From Microbacterium esteraromaticum (lineage in GTDB: Bacteria > Actinomycetota > Actinomycetes > Actinomycetales > Microbacteriaceae): a DNA stretch of 64,000 nt. The position numbers and the translations under genes were made by a program. The notes beneath the pieces are model-generated. The model was not told where the DNA came from. It saw only the letters and a list, made by a program, of their open reading frames with translations, and did not search any database. Positions 25,376 to 34,340 of this stretch are shown one piece after another. Each line of letters opens with the position of its first letter. The first letter of the stretch is position 1. The DNA is taken from positions 178,248-242,247 of the forward strand of contig NZ_FUKO01000012.1 of NCBI RefSeq assembly GCF_900163815.1, read 5' to 3'.

Positions 25376-25912
25376 CTACTGCGCGATCGCCGCCGCGTGC
25401 GTGCGCGTGTGGGCGAGATAGATCTCGGCGTTCTCGATCAGTCCGGCCCGCTCCTCCTCCGTGAGCGCACGACGCACCTTCGCCGGAACGCCAGCGACCA
25501 GCGATCCGTCCGGCACCTCGGTGCCGCCGAGCACCACGGCACCGCCCGCCACGAGGCAACCACGGCCGATGATCGCGCCGCTGAGCACGACCGCGCCCAT
25601 CCCGATCAGCGAACCGTCGCCGATGGTGCAGCCGTGCACGACGGCGTTGTGGCCGATCGAGACGCTCTCACCGATGATGGCGGGATGGCCGCTGTCGACG
25701 TGGACCGACACGTTGTCCTGCACATTGCTGCCGGCGCCCAGCCTGATCGCCGCTGAATCGGCGCGGAGCACCGCGTTGTACCAGACGCTGGAACGCTCCC
25801 CCAGAACGACGTCCCCGATGATGCGCGCGCCGTCCGCCACGAAGGCGTCGGCGGGGATGTCGGGGGTTCCGACCGGAAGCGTGATGACGGATGCTGCAGC
25901 GGCGATGCTCAT
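25376..25912 (-). CDS. Gamma-class carbonic anhydrase family protein
   Basis: A 178-residue left-handed beta-helix protein made of hexapeptide repeats (for example VQDNVS, AIIGES, VSIGHN, GSLIGM). Zinc-ligand histidines are in VSVHVDSGHP and SIGHNAVVHG, as in gamma-carbonic anhydrases of the YrdA/PaaY group. Reversible CO2 hydration is possible but often not detectable in this subgroup. ATG 25912. TAGTCT on the minus strand ends 7 nt upstream without a Shine-Dalgarno sequence, pointing to leaderless expression. Divergent from dps. Confidence 0.9.
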   Translation of the reverse strand: MSIAAAASVITLPVGTPDIPADAFVADGARIIGDVVLGERSSVWYNAVLRADSAAIRLGAGSNVQDNVSVHVDSGHPAIIGESVSIGHNAVVHGCTIGDGSLIGMGAVVLSGAIIGRGCLVAGGAVVLGGTEVPDGSLVAGVPAKVRRALTEEERAGLIENAEIYLAHTRTHAAAIAQ

Positions 25913-25983
25913 ATAGGTGAGACTACCCTCAGAACGTTGATTTTCCGCGGCGAAACCGGATGGTAAGCGTTGCCTGTGCTTGC

Positions 25984-26011
25984 TTGCGGAATGCTTCAGG
26001 CTGAGTAGCGT
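25984..26011 (+). promoter_or_regulatory. Predicted dps promoter
   Basis: TTGCGG at 25984-25989, 16-bp spacer, TAGCGT at 26006-26011. It would give a leader of about 35 nt containing the GGAGG ribosome binding site of dps. Confidence 0.55.
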
Positions 26012-26052
26012 TGAGGTCAGTAAGGCCAGAAGAACTCATCCGGAGGTTAATC

Positions 26053-26538
26053 ATGACCAAGGCACAGACCGTTTCCACCACCGCCATCGATCCCACCGTC
26101 GCTGCGGCAGCGGCCCAGTTCCTCTCGCCGATCGTGCACAGCATGCAGGCGCTCGTGGTCAACGGCAAGCAGGCCCATTGGCACGTGCGCGGCGCGAACT
26201 TCATCGGGGTGCATGAGTTCCTCGACACGGTGGTTGCTCACGCCCTGGATTACGCCGACACCGCCGCGGAGCGCATCGTCGCCCTTGGCCTTCCGATCGA
26301 CGCCCGCGTCAGCACTGTCGCCGCCAAGGCCGCCCCTACTCAGGTACCGGCGGGCTTCACCGCCTCCGATGACCTCGTTCGAGCGGTCGTCGCCGATATC
26401 GATGCCGCGCTGGTCGACATCAAGGCCGCAGTTGAGGGCCTCGACGAGGTAGACCTGACCAGCCAGGACGTGGTCATCGAGATTCAGCGCGGCCTCGAGA
26501 AGGACCGCTGGTTCCTCGTCTCGCACATCGCTGCCTGA
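26053..26538 (+). CDS. dps: Dps family DNA-protecting ferritin-like protein
   Basis: A 161-residue four-helix ferritin-like protein that oxidises and stores iron and protects DNA under stress. The ferroxidase site residues sit in NGKQAHWHVRGANFIGVHEF (H...H) and in LDYADTAAERIVALG (D...E), as usual for Dps, contributed by adjacent subunits. ATG 26053 follows CGGAGG at 6 nt. Preceded by a recognisable promoter and followed by a hairpin at 26565-26592. Monocistronic. Confidence 0.95.
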   Translation: MTKAQTVSTTAIDPTVAAAAAQFLSPIVHSMQALVVNGKQAHWHVRGANFIGVHEFLDTVVAHALDYADTAAERIVALGLPIDARVSTVAAKAAPTQVPAGFTASDDLVRAVVADIDAALVDIKAAVEGLDEVDLTSQDVVIEIQRGLEKDRWFLVSHIAA

Positions 26539-26564
26539 CCTGCGCTCAGCAACCACGCTTCGAC

Positions 26565-26592
26565 AGGCTCAGGGGCTCCGGCCCCTGAGCCT
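26565..26592. terminator. Hairpin terminator after dps, resembling a dispersed palindromic repeat
   Basis: Perfect 12-bp stem (26565-26576 with 26581-26592) with a TCCG loop. The left flank CTTCGACAGGCTCAGGGG resembles the CTTCGACA(A/G)GCTCAG repeats scattered through many Microbacteriaceae genomes, so it may be a REP-like element used as terminator for dps and the convergent amidohydrolase. Confidence 0.7.
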
Positions 26593-26595
26593 TCG

Positions 26596-28083
26596 TCATG
26601 CCCGGTACGTGATCCGCCCACCCAGCAGCGTGGCGCCGACCGACATCTGACGCAGCTGCTCAGCGTCAGCGCTGAGCGGATCCGTGCCGCAGAGCACGAG
26701 ATCGGCGACCCCGCCGATCTCGATTTCGGCGTCACCGTGATGGCTGCTCGCGCGCAGCGCCGTCTCGACCGTCACCCGCTCCTCCGGATGCCATGCCTCG
26801 CGCGCGTCCTCCGTGCGGTGCACGGCGGCAGCCACAGTCATCCATGGGTCCAGTGGAGCCACCGGCGCATCGGAGCCGAATCGCACCGGCACACCTGCGG
26901 CGAACAGCGATGCGAGCGGATAGCCGATGGCCTGCTGGCCGCGCCACAGGTTGGCCGCCAGGTCGCGATCATCGAGCGCATGCCCCGGCTGCACGCTGGC
27001 GATCACGCCGAGATGGGCGAATCGGGCGATGTCGGCATGCCGCACGAGTTGCGCGTGCTCGATCGTGCCGCGCGCCTGGGTGTAGGTGAAGGCGTCGAGA
27101 GCGGATGCCACAGCGAGGTCGCCGATCGCGTGCACGGCCACTTCGATGCCAGACCCCGTGGCCACAGTCAGCAGCTCGCGCAGCTCGTCGGGTTGGATGT
27201 TCAGCACTCCGACATTCGACGAATCATCGTCGTACGCGTGTGTGCAGGCGGCGGTGCGGGTGCCGAGCGAGCCGTCGGTGATGAGCTTCAGCGGGCCGAC
27301 ATGCGCAAGGCCCCCGGTTCCGGGAAGCTCCTCCCCCGTGCGGAGCCCGGCCTCGATCGCCCGGGCGAAATTCGCCGCGTAGAAAGCGAACTCGACACGG
27401 TGCGCGTCGAAGCCGGATGCGACCCGGCGCTGCCAGGCGCTCGCATTCCAGGCCATGTCGAAGTCCACCAGACCGGTGATACCACGGGCGGCAGCGCGCG
27501 CCGCAGCCCGGATCACCGCCCTATCCGCAGAAGCATCATCGGAGGTGTTGAGCCGACGGGAGATCTCGAATGCCTCTTCTTCACGCAGCATCCCATCGGC
27601 CGTGGGCGCGAAGCCTTCACGACGGAACGCAGCGGAATTCAGCCACACGCTGTGCACGTCGGCGTTGATCAGGTAAGTCGGGCACTCGCCCGTTGCGGCA
27701 TCCAGCACGCGCAGCGACGGCAGGTCCGGCCAGAACGCATCGCGCATGCCGGCGCCTATGCGGCGACCATCGGCCAGTGGCTCGGCCGCCCCCATGATGC
27801 GCGCGGCCTCCGACGCGCTCTCCGCGGCATCCAGCGCCGTCCGCTCGGTGTTCAGCGCCCACTGCACCGTGTGCACGTGGTGATCCCACAGACCGGGCAC
27901 CACACGGCATCCGTCGCCTTCGAGCACTTGGCCAGCCGGACGCAGCACACCGGTCGGGGCGACGTCGGCGATGCGGCCGTCGGCGACGACCAGGTCGACG
28001 GGCTCACCGCCGAATGGCACGCTGATGGCGCCGAGCGGGCGCACCGCCCGGATCAGAGCGATCTGTGCTCCGCGTGACGTCAC
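26596..28083 (-). CDS. Amidohydrolase family protein (YtcJ-like)
   Basis: A 495-residue metal-dependent hydrolase of the amidohydrolase superfamily. The first metal ligands appear in LWDHHVHTVQ (HxH), then VHAIGDLAV and IEHAQLV (His) and FGSDAPVAPLDPW (Asp). The ITDGSLGTRTA segment is typical of the YtcJ/imidazolonepropionase-like branch. Substrate unknown. GTG 28083 is selected because it overlaps the upstream stop as GTGA. The open frame continues further upstream but that is antisense to nothing conserved. Forms a two-gene operon with the PaiB-like gene. Confidence 0.9.
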   Translation of the reverse strand: MTSRGAQIALIRAVRPLGAISVPFGGEPVDLVVADGRIADVAPTGVLRPAGQVLEGDGCRVVPGLWDHHVHTVQWALNTERTALDAAESASEAARIMGAAEPLADGRRIGAGMRDAFWPDLPSLRVLDAATGECPTYLINADVHSVWLNSAAFRREGFAPTADGMLREEEAFEISRRLNTSDDASADRAVIRAAARAAARGITGLVDFDMAWNASAWQRRVASGFDAHRVEFAFYAANFARAIEAGLRTGEELPGTGGLAHVGPLKLITDGSLGTRTAACTHAYDDDSSNVGVLNIQPDELRELLTVATGSGIEVAVHAIGDLAVASALDAFTYTQARGTIEHAQLVRHADIARFAHLGVIASVQPGHALDDRDLAANLWRGQQAIGYPLASLFAAGVPVRFGSDAPVAPLDPWMTVAAAVHRTEDAREAWHPEERVTVETALRASSHHGDAEIEIGGVADLVLCGTDPLSADAEQLRQMSVGATLLGGRITYRA

Positions 28084-28721
28084 GGCAGTCGTTCCTTGCG
28101 CACTTCGTGCGCCCGGCGCATCTCTGCCGCCAACTCGGCGTTCGCGTACGGACCGGTGCCCTCCAGCTGTTCCAGGATGTTCTCCACCGTCGCTATCGGC
28201 TTGTTCTGGCTCAGTTTCCGCTTGGCGACCACCTTCGTCGGCGTCAGGCGGAAGCCTGTCGTACCGGCGGCAAGGCGCCTCACGAACGTCTCGTCGTTGG
28301 GCAGCGTCCACATGCCGCGCGGGTTCGGCATCCGTCCTTCGAAGACATCGACCATCCGCTCGAGGACCCGCAGGTTCTCCTCCGCGGACAGGATCTCCGG
28401 AACGCCCGAGAGGTGCACGGCCACGTAGTTCCAGGTCGGCACCGCAGCGACGTCGCCGTACCAGCCGGGCGAGATGTATCCGTGCGGTCCCTGCATCACG
28501 ATCAGCAGCTCACGTTCGCCGAGACCGTGGATGAGGTCATCCGGACGCCCGACGTGTCCGACGACGGTGAGGTCATCGCGCTCCTCATCCAGCAGCACGA
28601 TGTACTGGGAGGACACGAGTCCGTCTTCAGCATTGCTGACCAGCGTCGCCCACGGATGCTGTTCGATCACCCGCCGCAACTCGGTGAGGTCGGTCATGGC
28701 GAAACTGGGGTTCTGGCGCAC
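28080..28721 (-). CDS. PaiB-like FMN-binding protein
   Basis: A 213-residue protein of the PaiB/FMN-binding negative transcriptional regulator family: split-barrel flavin fold with HPWATLVSNAEDGLVSSQY near the N-terminus, VVGHVGRPDDLI, GPHGYISPGWYG and PTWNYVAVHLSG. In Bacillus the family lowers protease and sporulation gene expression, but many members are probably flavin or heme-type oxidoreductases. GTG 28721. TAGGCT on the minus strand ends 6 nt upstream, another leaderless candidate. Overlaps the amidohydrolase start by 4 bp. Confidence 0.9.
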   Translation of the reverse strand: MRQNPSFAMTDLTELRRVIEQHPWATLVSNAEDGLVSSQYIVLLDEERDDLTVVGHVGRPDDLIHGLGERELLIVMQGPHGYISPGWYGDVAAVPTWNYVAVHLSGVPEILSAEENLRVLERMVDVFEGRMPNPRGMWTLPNDETFVRRLAAGTTGFRLTPTKVVAKRKLSQNKPIATVENILEQLEGTGPYANAELAAEMRRAHEVRKERLP

Positions 28722-28774
28722 CCTCTCAGCCTATGACCGACCGGATGCCTCCAGCGCCCCCCTGCCCGCCTGAT

Positions 28775-29839
28775 TCAGCGCTGGCAGGACGGGCACCAGT
28801 ACAGCTTGCGCGCGCCGATCTCCTCCAGAGCGATCTCGGTGGCGCAGACCCTGCACGGCAGGCCGGCCCGGTGGTAGACCCAGTGCCGGTCATCGCGACT
28901 GGCCATGGCCGCGCGGTATTCATCCGCCGAGAGGCCGTCCATCGTCATCATCTGTCCGGTCTCGACGCCGATGGACAGCAGCCGCACCCAATCCCGCCAG
29001 AGCTCGCGGATCAGCTCTTCTGGCACATCGCGACCAGGTGTATGCGGTTCCAGGCGCGCACGGAACAGCATCTCGGCACGGTAGACGTTGCCGATGCCGC
29101 TGACGACGGCCTGATCCATGAGCAGCAGCGCGATCGGCGTCGGCTTGCGGCTGACGGTGCGCACGAAACGCTCTTCGCCCTCGGCGGGATCGCCCACCAG
29201 AGGGTCGGGTCCGAGTCTGGCCGCCGTCGCGAGCATCTCATCCGTCGTCTGCAGCACACAGGCGGTTGGACCGCGCAGGTCCGCGCAGGTCGGGCCCACG
29301 CGCCCCGAAGCTCCGACCGACGCGAATGCGGCGGGCGGAGAGGGCGTGGGGTCGGTGAGCAGCCGCAGCCGCACCTGCCCGACAACGGGAGGCGGCCACT
29401 CCTCGCCGTCGTCGGCCAGGCCCTTCGTCTGCTCGGACATGCGCACGTGCACCCGCGACGTGCGAGGTGCGCCGATCGACGTCAGCGAGTTCTCGCCCGC
29501 GTCGTCGAAGACCACATCGTCTGAGAGCGCGGGGTCCGTGCCGCGTTGATTCGTCTGCCCCATCCGGCCATTCGCCGAGGCGATCGTCGCATCGGCGAAG
29601 ATCTCACCGGCGAAGTCCCATGCGCCGTAGAGCCCGAGGTGCACACGCAGCCACACTGCGTCCTCGAACTCGACGAACATCTGCTTGCCGATCGCCATCG
29701 CCTGCTGCAGCTCTCGCCCGTCGAGCACCGCGGCGCCTTCAGCGAAGCGCCCCTGCGGGCTGCTTGCCTGCACCTGGTGCCCAGCGAAGTTCCTCGTGAA
29801 CTGGCGCGCAATGCGATGAACGGAATGCCCTTCAGGCAT
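28775..29839 (-). CDS. nei: Fpg/Nei family DNA glycosylase (endonuclease VIII-like)
   Basis: Removes oxidised bases and nicks the abasic site. The catalytic N-terminus is MPEGHSVHR (Pro2, Glu3), the H2TH region contains IALLLMDQAVVSGIGNVYRAE, and the C-terminus has a zinc finger with CRVC and CPSC. At 354 residues it is longer than usual because of an insertion, roughly residues 75-150, rich in G, D and P with no recognisable motif. Belongs to the actinobacterial Nei2-like group starting MPEGH. It begins 1 bp after the rpiB stop, so both are in one transcript. Confidence 0.92.
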   Translation of the reverse strand: MPEGHSVHRIARQFTRNFAGHQVQASSPQGRFAEGAAVLDGRELQQAMAIGKQMFVEFEDAVWLRVHLGLYGAWDFAGEIFADATIASANGRMGQTNQRGTDPALSDDVVFDDAGENSLTSIGAPRTSRVHVRMSEQTKGLADDGEEWPPPVVGQVRLRLLTDPTPSPPAAFASVGASGRVGPTCADLRGPTACVLQTTDEMLATAARLGPDPLVGDPAEGEERFVRTVSRKPTPIALLLMDQAVVSGIGNVYRAEMLFRARLEPHTPGRDVPEELIRELWRDWVRLLSIGVETGQMMTMDGLSADEYRAAMASRDDRHWVYHRAGLPCRVCATEIALEEIGARKLYWCPSCQR

Positions 29840-29840
29840 G

Positions 29841-30326
29841 TCAGGCGCGCGGGTCAGGCAGCAGCGACCCGTCCTTCTCGAACGCGGCGATCTGGCCGAT
29901 CCGGCGCACGTGGCGCTCTTCGCCGGTGAAGGCGGTGCCGATGAAAGCGTCGATGAAGCTCGTCACTTCTTCGAACGTGTGCTGGCGTGCGCCGATGGAG
30001 ATCACGTTGGCGTCGTTGTGCTCGCGGGCGAGCTGCGCGGTCGACAGATTCCACACCAGAGCTGCGCGAATGCCCTCGACCTTGTTCGCTGCCATCTGCT
30101 CGCCGTTGCCGGAACCGCCGAAGACCACTCCCAGCGCCTCGACGCCGGTGGCCTGGTCTGCGACGACCCCCTGCGCGGCGCGAATGCAGAACGCCGGGTA
30201 ATCATCGAGCGCGTCGTATTCGATCGGACCGTGGTCGATGACGTCGTGCCCGGCTGACCGCAGATGCTCCTGCAGTCGATTCGAGAAGTCGAGCCCGGCG
30301 TGATCGGTGGCGATATGGATGCGCAT
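29841..30326 (-). CDS. rpiB: Ribose-5-phosphate isomerase B
   Basis: Interconverts ribose-5-phosphate and ribulose-5-phosphate in the pentose phosphate pathway. 161 residues, start MRIHIATDHAGLDF. GVVFGGSGNGEQMAANKV contains the active-site glutamate that replaces the E. coli cysteine in actinobacterial RpiB. The histidine pair is in IDHGP and NLSTAQLAREHNDAN. The start at 30326 is preceded by TAGGAT ending 7 nt upstream, so the mRNA may be leaderless. Operon with nei. Confidence 0.95.
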   Translation of the reverse strand: MRIHIATDHAGLDFSNRLQEHLRSAGHDVIDHGPIEYDALDDYPAFCIRAAQGVVADQATGVEALGVVFGGSGNGEQMAANKVEGIRAALVWNLSTAQLAREHNDANVISIGARQHTFEEVTSFIDAFIGTAFTGEERHVRRIGQIAAFEKDGSLLPDPRA

Positions 30327-30383
30327 GACACCCATCCTATTTCGGCGACACGTACCCGGCATCCTGCCAGGTACGACGTATCG

Positions 30384-31577
30384 CTAGGGTGCGATGCCTG
30401 CCGCGGCGGGCTTGAAGCCCGCGCGGATGTTCTCGCAGCATCCGGGACGGCACACGTCGTACCACGGACCCAGGTCGGTCACATGCGCGCGTTCGGATGC
30501 CGGTCGGCCCTCCAGCCGCTCCTGGATGAGATCCACGATGCCGGCGACGAACGACGCAGAGACCCCGGGGGTCGGCGTGCGCGTGAAGCGCAGCCCGGCG
30601 TCGTCAGCCGCCTCTCTGGCCTCGGTGTCGAGATCCCAGAGCACCTCCATGTGGTCGCTCATGAACCCGACCGGAACGACGACGACCGCCTGCCGTCCGC
30701 GCGCGGGCAGTTCGGCGATCACGTCGCAGACGTCGGGCTCGAGCCAGGGCTGCGAAGGCGGCCCGGAGCGGGATTGGTAGACGAGCTCCCAGGCGACGGC
30801 GGATGCTGCTGGCAGCAGCTGCGCAACACTGTTCATCACCCAGGCTGCGACCGCTTCGTGCTGTGCGGCGTACGCGCCGCCCACTCCGAGATCGAGGTCG
30901 CGGGGCCCGGAGCGCTCGGCGTCGGCCATCGGAATGCTGTGGGTCGAGAACAGCACCTGGATCGCGGCCGGGTCGACGCCGTCCTCGATGAAAGCCTGCA
31001 CCGCATCCTGGACACCGTCGACGAACGAGTGCACGAAGCCGGGGTGATCGAAGAACGGGCGGATCTTGTCGATCGTGACCACGCCGTCGAACTCGGACCC
31101 GTCGAGCACCCGGGCGAAATCCTCGCGATACTGACGACAGCTCGAGAACGAACTGTACGCACTGGTGGAGAACGCCAGCAGAGTGGTGTGGTCGTTTCCT
31201 GCGGCCTCGGCGACCGCCTCTTCCAAGTACGGAGCCCAGTTGCGGTTGCCCCAGTACACCGGCAGCTCGATCGACCGCGCGGCCAGCTCGGCTTCCAGCG
31301 CTGCCTTCAGTGCGCGATTCTGCGCATTGATCGGACTGATGCCGCCGAAATGCCGGTAGTGGTGTGACACATCTTCGAGTCGCTCATCCGGGATGCCGCG
31401 TCCGCGGGTCACGTTGCGCAGGAAGGGGATCACGTCGTCCTGGCCTTCCGGCCCGCCGAATCCGGCCAGCAGCACGCCGTCGTATGCGACGGGCTGTTCG
31501 ACGTGTCTGGCTCCCCCGGCCGCGGCCGCAGAAGCATGGAGAACGGCATCCGAATCTGAAGTGGTCACGCAGGTCAT
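30384..31577 (-). CDS. hemH: Ferrochelatase (coproporphyrin III ferrochelatase type)
   Basis: Inserts Fe(II) into the porphyrin. In actinobacteria the substrate is normally coproporphyrin III (CpfC activity). 397 residues. Catalytic histidine in VLFSTHSIPMAD and acidic VGFMSDHMEVLWDLD. A [2Fe-2S] cluster is likely: Cys147 in SSFSSCRQY and a C-terminal CRPGCC (Cys376, Cys380, Cys381), the arrangement of cluster-bearing actinobacterial enzymes. ATG 31577 preceded by GGTGGA. The extra about 30 N-terminal residues (Ala-rich) are poorly conserved, so the true start may be downstream. No other heme-pathway gene adjoins it. Confidence 0.94.
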   Translation of the reverse strand: MTCVTTSDSDAVLHASAAAAGGARHVEQPVAYDGVLLAGFGGPEGQDDVIPFLRNVTRGRGIPDERLEDVSHHYRHFGGISPINAQNRALKAALEAELAARSIELPVYWGNRNWAPYLEEAVAEAAGNDHTTLLAFSTSAYSSFSSCRQYREDFARVLDGSEFDGVVTIDKIRPFFDHPGFVHSFVDGVQDAVQAFIEDGVDPAAIQVLFSTHSIPMADAERSGPRDLDLGVGGAYAAQHEAVAAWVMNSVAQLLPAASAVAWELVYQSRSGPPSQPWLEPDVCDVIAELPARGRQAVVVVPVGFMSDHMEVLWDLDTEAREAADDAGLRFTRTPTPGVSASFVAGIVDLIQERLEGRPASERAHVTDLGPWYDVCRPGCCENIRAGFKPAAAGIAP

Positions 31578-31699
31578 GATTCCACCGCCGTCTATGAACG
31601 AGCGCCGAGAGAGTCCTGGCGTAGGCTGTCAGGGTTGTCGTCGGCGCCAGCAGCGTCGACGCAGGACGACATCCCCTCCACCAATGGGAGTAATCAGCT

Positions 31700-34270
31700 G
31701 TGCCTGGAGAAAACCTCACTCGTATCGAAGCGCAAGAGCGCCGTGCCGTCATCGACACGCAGTCCTACGAGGTCGCACTCGACCTCACCAAGGGTGCGGA
31801 GGTGTTCGGCTCAAGAAGCGTCGTGCGCTTCACCGCCACGCCTGGAAGCTTCACGTTCATCGACCTGATCGCACGCGACGTGCGCGAGATCACGCTCAAT
31901 GGCGAGCAGATCGACCCGCGCGAAGCGTTCGCCGACTCGCGGATCGCCCTCGGCTCCCTGCAGGCCGAGAACGTTCTCATCGTCGACGCCGACTGCCTCT
32001 ACACGAACACCGGTGAGGGGCTGCACCGCTTCGTCGACCCCGTCGACGGAGAGGTCTACCTGTACTCGCAGTTCGAGGTGCCCGACTCCCGTCGCGTCTT
32101 CGCCGTTTTCGAGCAGCCCGATCTGAAGGCCACCTTCCAGTTCACGGTCACCGCGCCCGCTGCCTGGAAGGTCGTCTCCAACTCCCCCACTCCTGAGCCG
32201 ATCGTGCACGATGCATCGACGGATTCCGGGACGCAGCAGACAGCCACGTGGGGATTCGAACCCACGCCGCGCATGTCGTCGTACATCACGGCGCTCGTCG
32301 CGGGACCCTACGAAGAGACTTTCTCCGAGCTCACCAGCTCCTCCGGCCGGGTGATCCCTCTCGGCGTGTACGGACGCAAGAGCCTCTGGCAGCACCTCGA
32401 CGCGGACTACATCTTCGAGAAGACGCGTGAGGGCTTCGCATATTTCGAGTCGAAGTTCGGCGTGCCGTATCCGTTCGAGAAGTACGACCAGCTTTTCGTT
32501 CCGGAGTTCAACGCCGGCGCGATGGAGAACGCGGGCGCCGTCACCTTCACCGAGTCCTATGTGTTCCGCAGCAAGGTCACCGACGCGATGAAGGAGCGCC
32601 GCGTCGTGACGATCCTGCACGAGCTGGCGCACATGTGGTTCGGCGACCTCGTCACCATGAAGTGGTGGAACGACCTGTGGCTGAACGAGTCGTTCGCCGA
32701 GTGGGCCTCCACGATCGCCACAGCCGAAGCCACCGAGTGGACCGAGGCGTGGACGACGTTCAACGCGATGGAGAAGACCTGGGCGTACCGCCAGGATCAG
32801 CTGCCCTCCACCCACCCGATCGTCGCCGAGATCAACGACCTGCAGGATGTGCTCGTCAACTTCGACGGCATCACCTACGCCAAGGGCGGCTCGGTCCTCA
32901 AGCAGCTCGCCGCGTGGGTGGGCATCGAGGCGTTCTTCGCTGGCGTATCGCAGTACTTCCAGAAGCACGCCTGGGGCAATACCGAGCTCAGCGACCTGCT
33001 GGTCGAGCTGGAGGCCACCAGCGGCCGCGAGCTGACCAGCTGGGCGAAGAAGTGGCTCGAGACAGCCGGCGTGAACACGCTGGCACCGGTCATCGCCGAA
33101 GACGCGTCGGGTGCGATCACGCGCTTCGCCGTCACCCAGACCGCACCGGCCGACTACCCGACCATCCGTCCGCACCGCCTCGGCATCGGCTTCTACAACC
33201 TCGATGGCGGCGCGCTCGTGCGCACGCACTACGTCGAGGTCGACATCGACGGCGACCGCACGGAGATCCCTGAGCTGCAGGGCCAGCAGCGCCCCGACAT
33301 GGTGCTGCTGAACGACAACGATCTCGCGTATGCGAAGATCCGCCTGGATGAGCGCTCCCTCGAGACGGCGATCAAACACCTCGCCGACATCAGCGATCCG
33401 CTCGCACGCTCACTGGTATGGGGCGCGGCATGGGATCAGACCCGCGACGCGGAGAGCGCCGCGACCGACTACATCGACCTGGTGCTCGGCAACATCGGAC
33501 GCGAGACCGAGTCGACCACCGTGCGCACCACGCTGGCGCAGCTGCAGCTGGCCGCGAACAGCTATGTCGCACCGGATTCCCGCGCGGCTGCTCGGGAGAA
33601 GATCGCCGATGGGCTGTGGGCGCTCGCGCAGCACGCCGCATCCGGCAGTGACAGCCAGCTGCAGCTGGTGACAGCGTTCGCCAACGCGCTGACGACCCCC
33701 GAGCACGCCGGCATCATCGGGCGGCTCCGCTCCGGCGAGGAGACCCTGCCGGGTCTGGAGGTCGACACCGACCTCTCGTGGCAGCTTCTGGTCGGCCTGG
33801 CAGCGGCAGGTGCCACCGATGCCGGAGCCATTGATCGCGCGCTCGCCGCCGACAACACCGCCAAGGGTGGAGAGTTCGCCGCACAGGCCCGCGCGGCCCT
33901 GCCGACAGCGGAGGCGAAGCGCGCTGCGTGGTCGTCGCTGATCGACAATGACGACCTGCCGAACACGATCGTCCGCGCTGCGTCCCTCGGGTTCGTGCAC
34001 CCTTCGGGCGCAGAGGTGCTGCAGGACTTCATTCCGGCATACTTCGACATGCTCCTGCCGATCTGGGAAGGACGCACCTACCAGATCGCCGACTACCTGA
34101 TCGTCGGACTGTACCCGCGGTCGCTCGCCAGCATCGAGCTGCGCGATGCGACTCGCGCCTGGCTGTCAGAGCACCAGGATGCGGCTCCCGCGCTGCGTCG
34201 CCTCGTGCACGAGAACCTCGCCGACGTCGAGCGCGCGCTCGCCGCGCAATCGCGCGACGCCGAGGACTGA
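31700..34270 (+). CDS. pepN: Aminopeptidase N (M1 family)
   Basis: Zinc metallopeptidase removing N-terminal residues from peptides. 856 residues, the usual length for actinobacterial PepN. Substrate-gate GAMENAG near residue 275 and the zinc site HELAHMWFGDLVTMKWW, with the third ligand Glu in LWLNESFAEW 19 residues later. An ERAP1-like C-terminal helical domain completes it. GTG 31700 follows GGGAG at 10 nt. A TAGGCT at 31623 could be the -10 of a promoter with a 70-nt leader. Ends at a strong 17-bp hairpin. Confidence 0.96.
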   Translation: MPGENLTRIEAQERRAVIDTQSYEVALDLTKGAEVFGSRSVVRFTATPGSFTFIDLIARDVREITLNGEQIDPREAFADSRIALGSLQAENVLIVDADCLYTNTGEGLHRFVDPVDGEVYLYSQFEVPDSRRVFAVFEQPDLKATFQFTVTAPAAWKVVSNSPTPEPIVHDASTDSGTQQTATWGFEPTPRMSSYITALVAGPYEETFSELTSSSGRVIPLGVYGRKSLWQHLDADYIFEKTREGFAYFESKFGVPYPFEKYDQLFVPEFNAGAMENAGAVTFTESYVFRSKVTDAMKERRVVTILHELAHMWFGDLVTMKWWNDLWLNESFAEWASTIATAEATEWTEAWTTFNAMEKTWAYRQDQLPSTHPIVAEINDLQDVLVNFDGITYAKGGSVLKQLAAWVGIEAFFAGVSQYFQKHAWGNTELSDLLVELEATSGRELTSWAKKWLETAGVNTLAPVIAEDASGAITRFAVTQTAPADYPTIRPHRLGIGFYNLDGGALVRTHYVEVDIDGDRTEIPELQGQQRPDMVLLNDNDLAYAKIRLDERSLETAIKHLADISDPLARSLVWGAAWDQTRDAESAATDYIDLVLGNIGRETESTTVRTTLAQLQLAANSYVAPDSRAAAREKIADGLWALAQHAASGSDSQLQLVTAFANALTTPEHAGIIGRLRSGEETLPGLEVDTDLSWQLLVGLAAAGATDAGAIDRALAADNTAKGGEFAAQARAALPTAEAKRAAWSSLIDNDDLPNTIVRAASLGFVHPSGAEVLQDFIPAYFDMLLPIWEGRTYQIADYLIVGLYPRSLASIELRDATRAWLSEHQDAAPALRRLVHENLADVERALAAQSRDAED

Positions 34271-34283
34271 ACCCTCGCCACGC

Positions 34284-34326
34284 CGAGAAGGCCTCAGCGC
34301 TTCCAGTCAGCGCTGAGGCCTTCTCG
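34284..34326. terminator. Terminator after pepN
   Basis: Perfect 17-bp stem (34284-34300 with 34310-34326), 9-nt loop. The downstream edge runs straight into the TAGCAT -10-like element of the next gene. Confidence 0.85.
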
Positions 34327-34340
34327 ATAGCATCAAGGCG

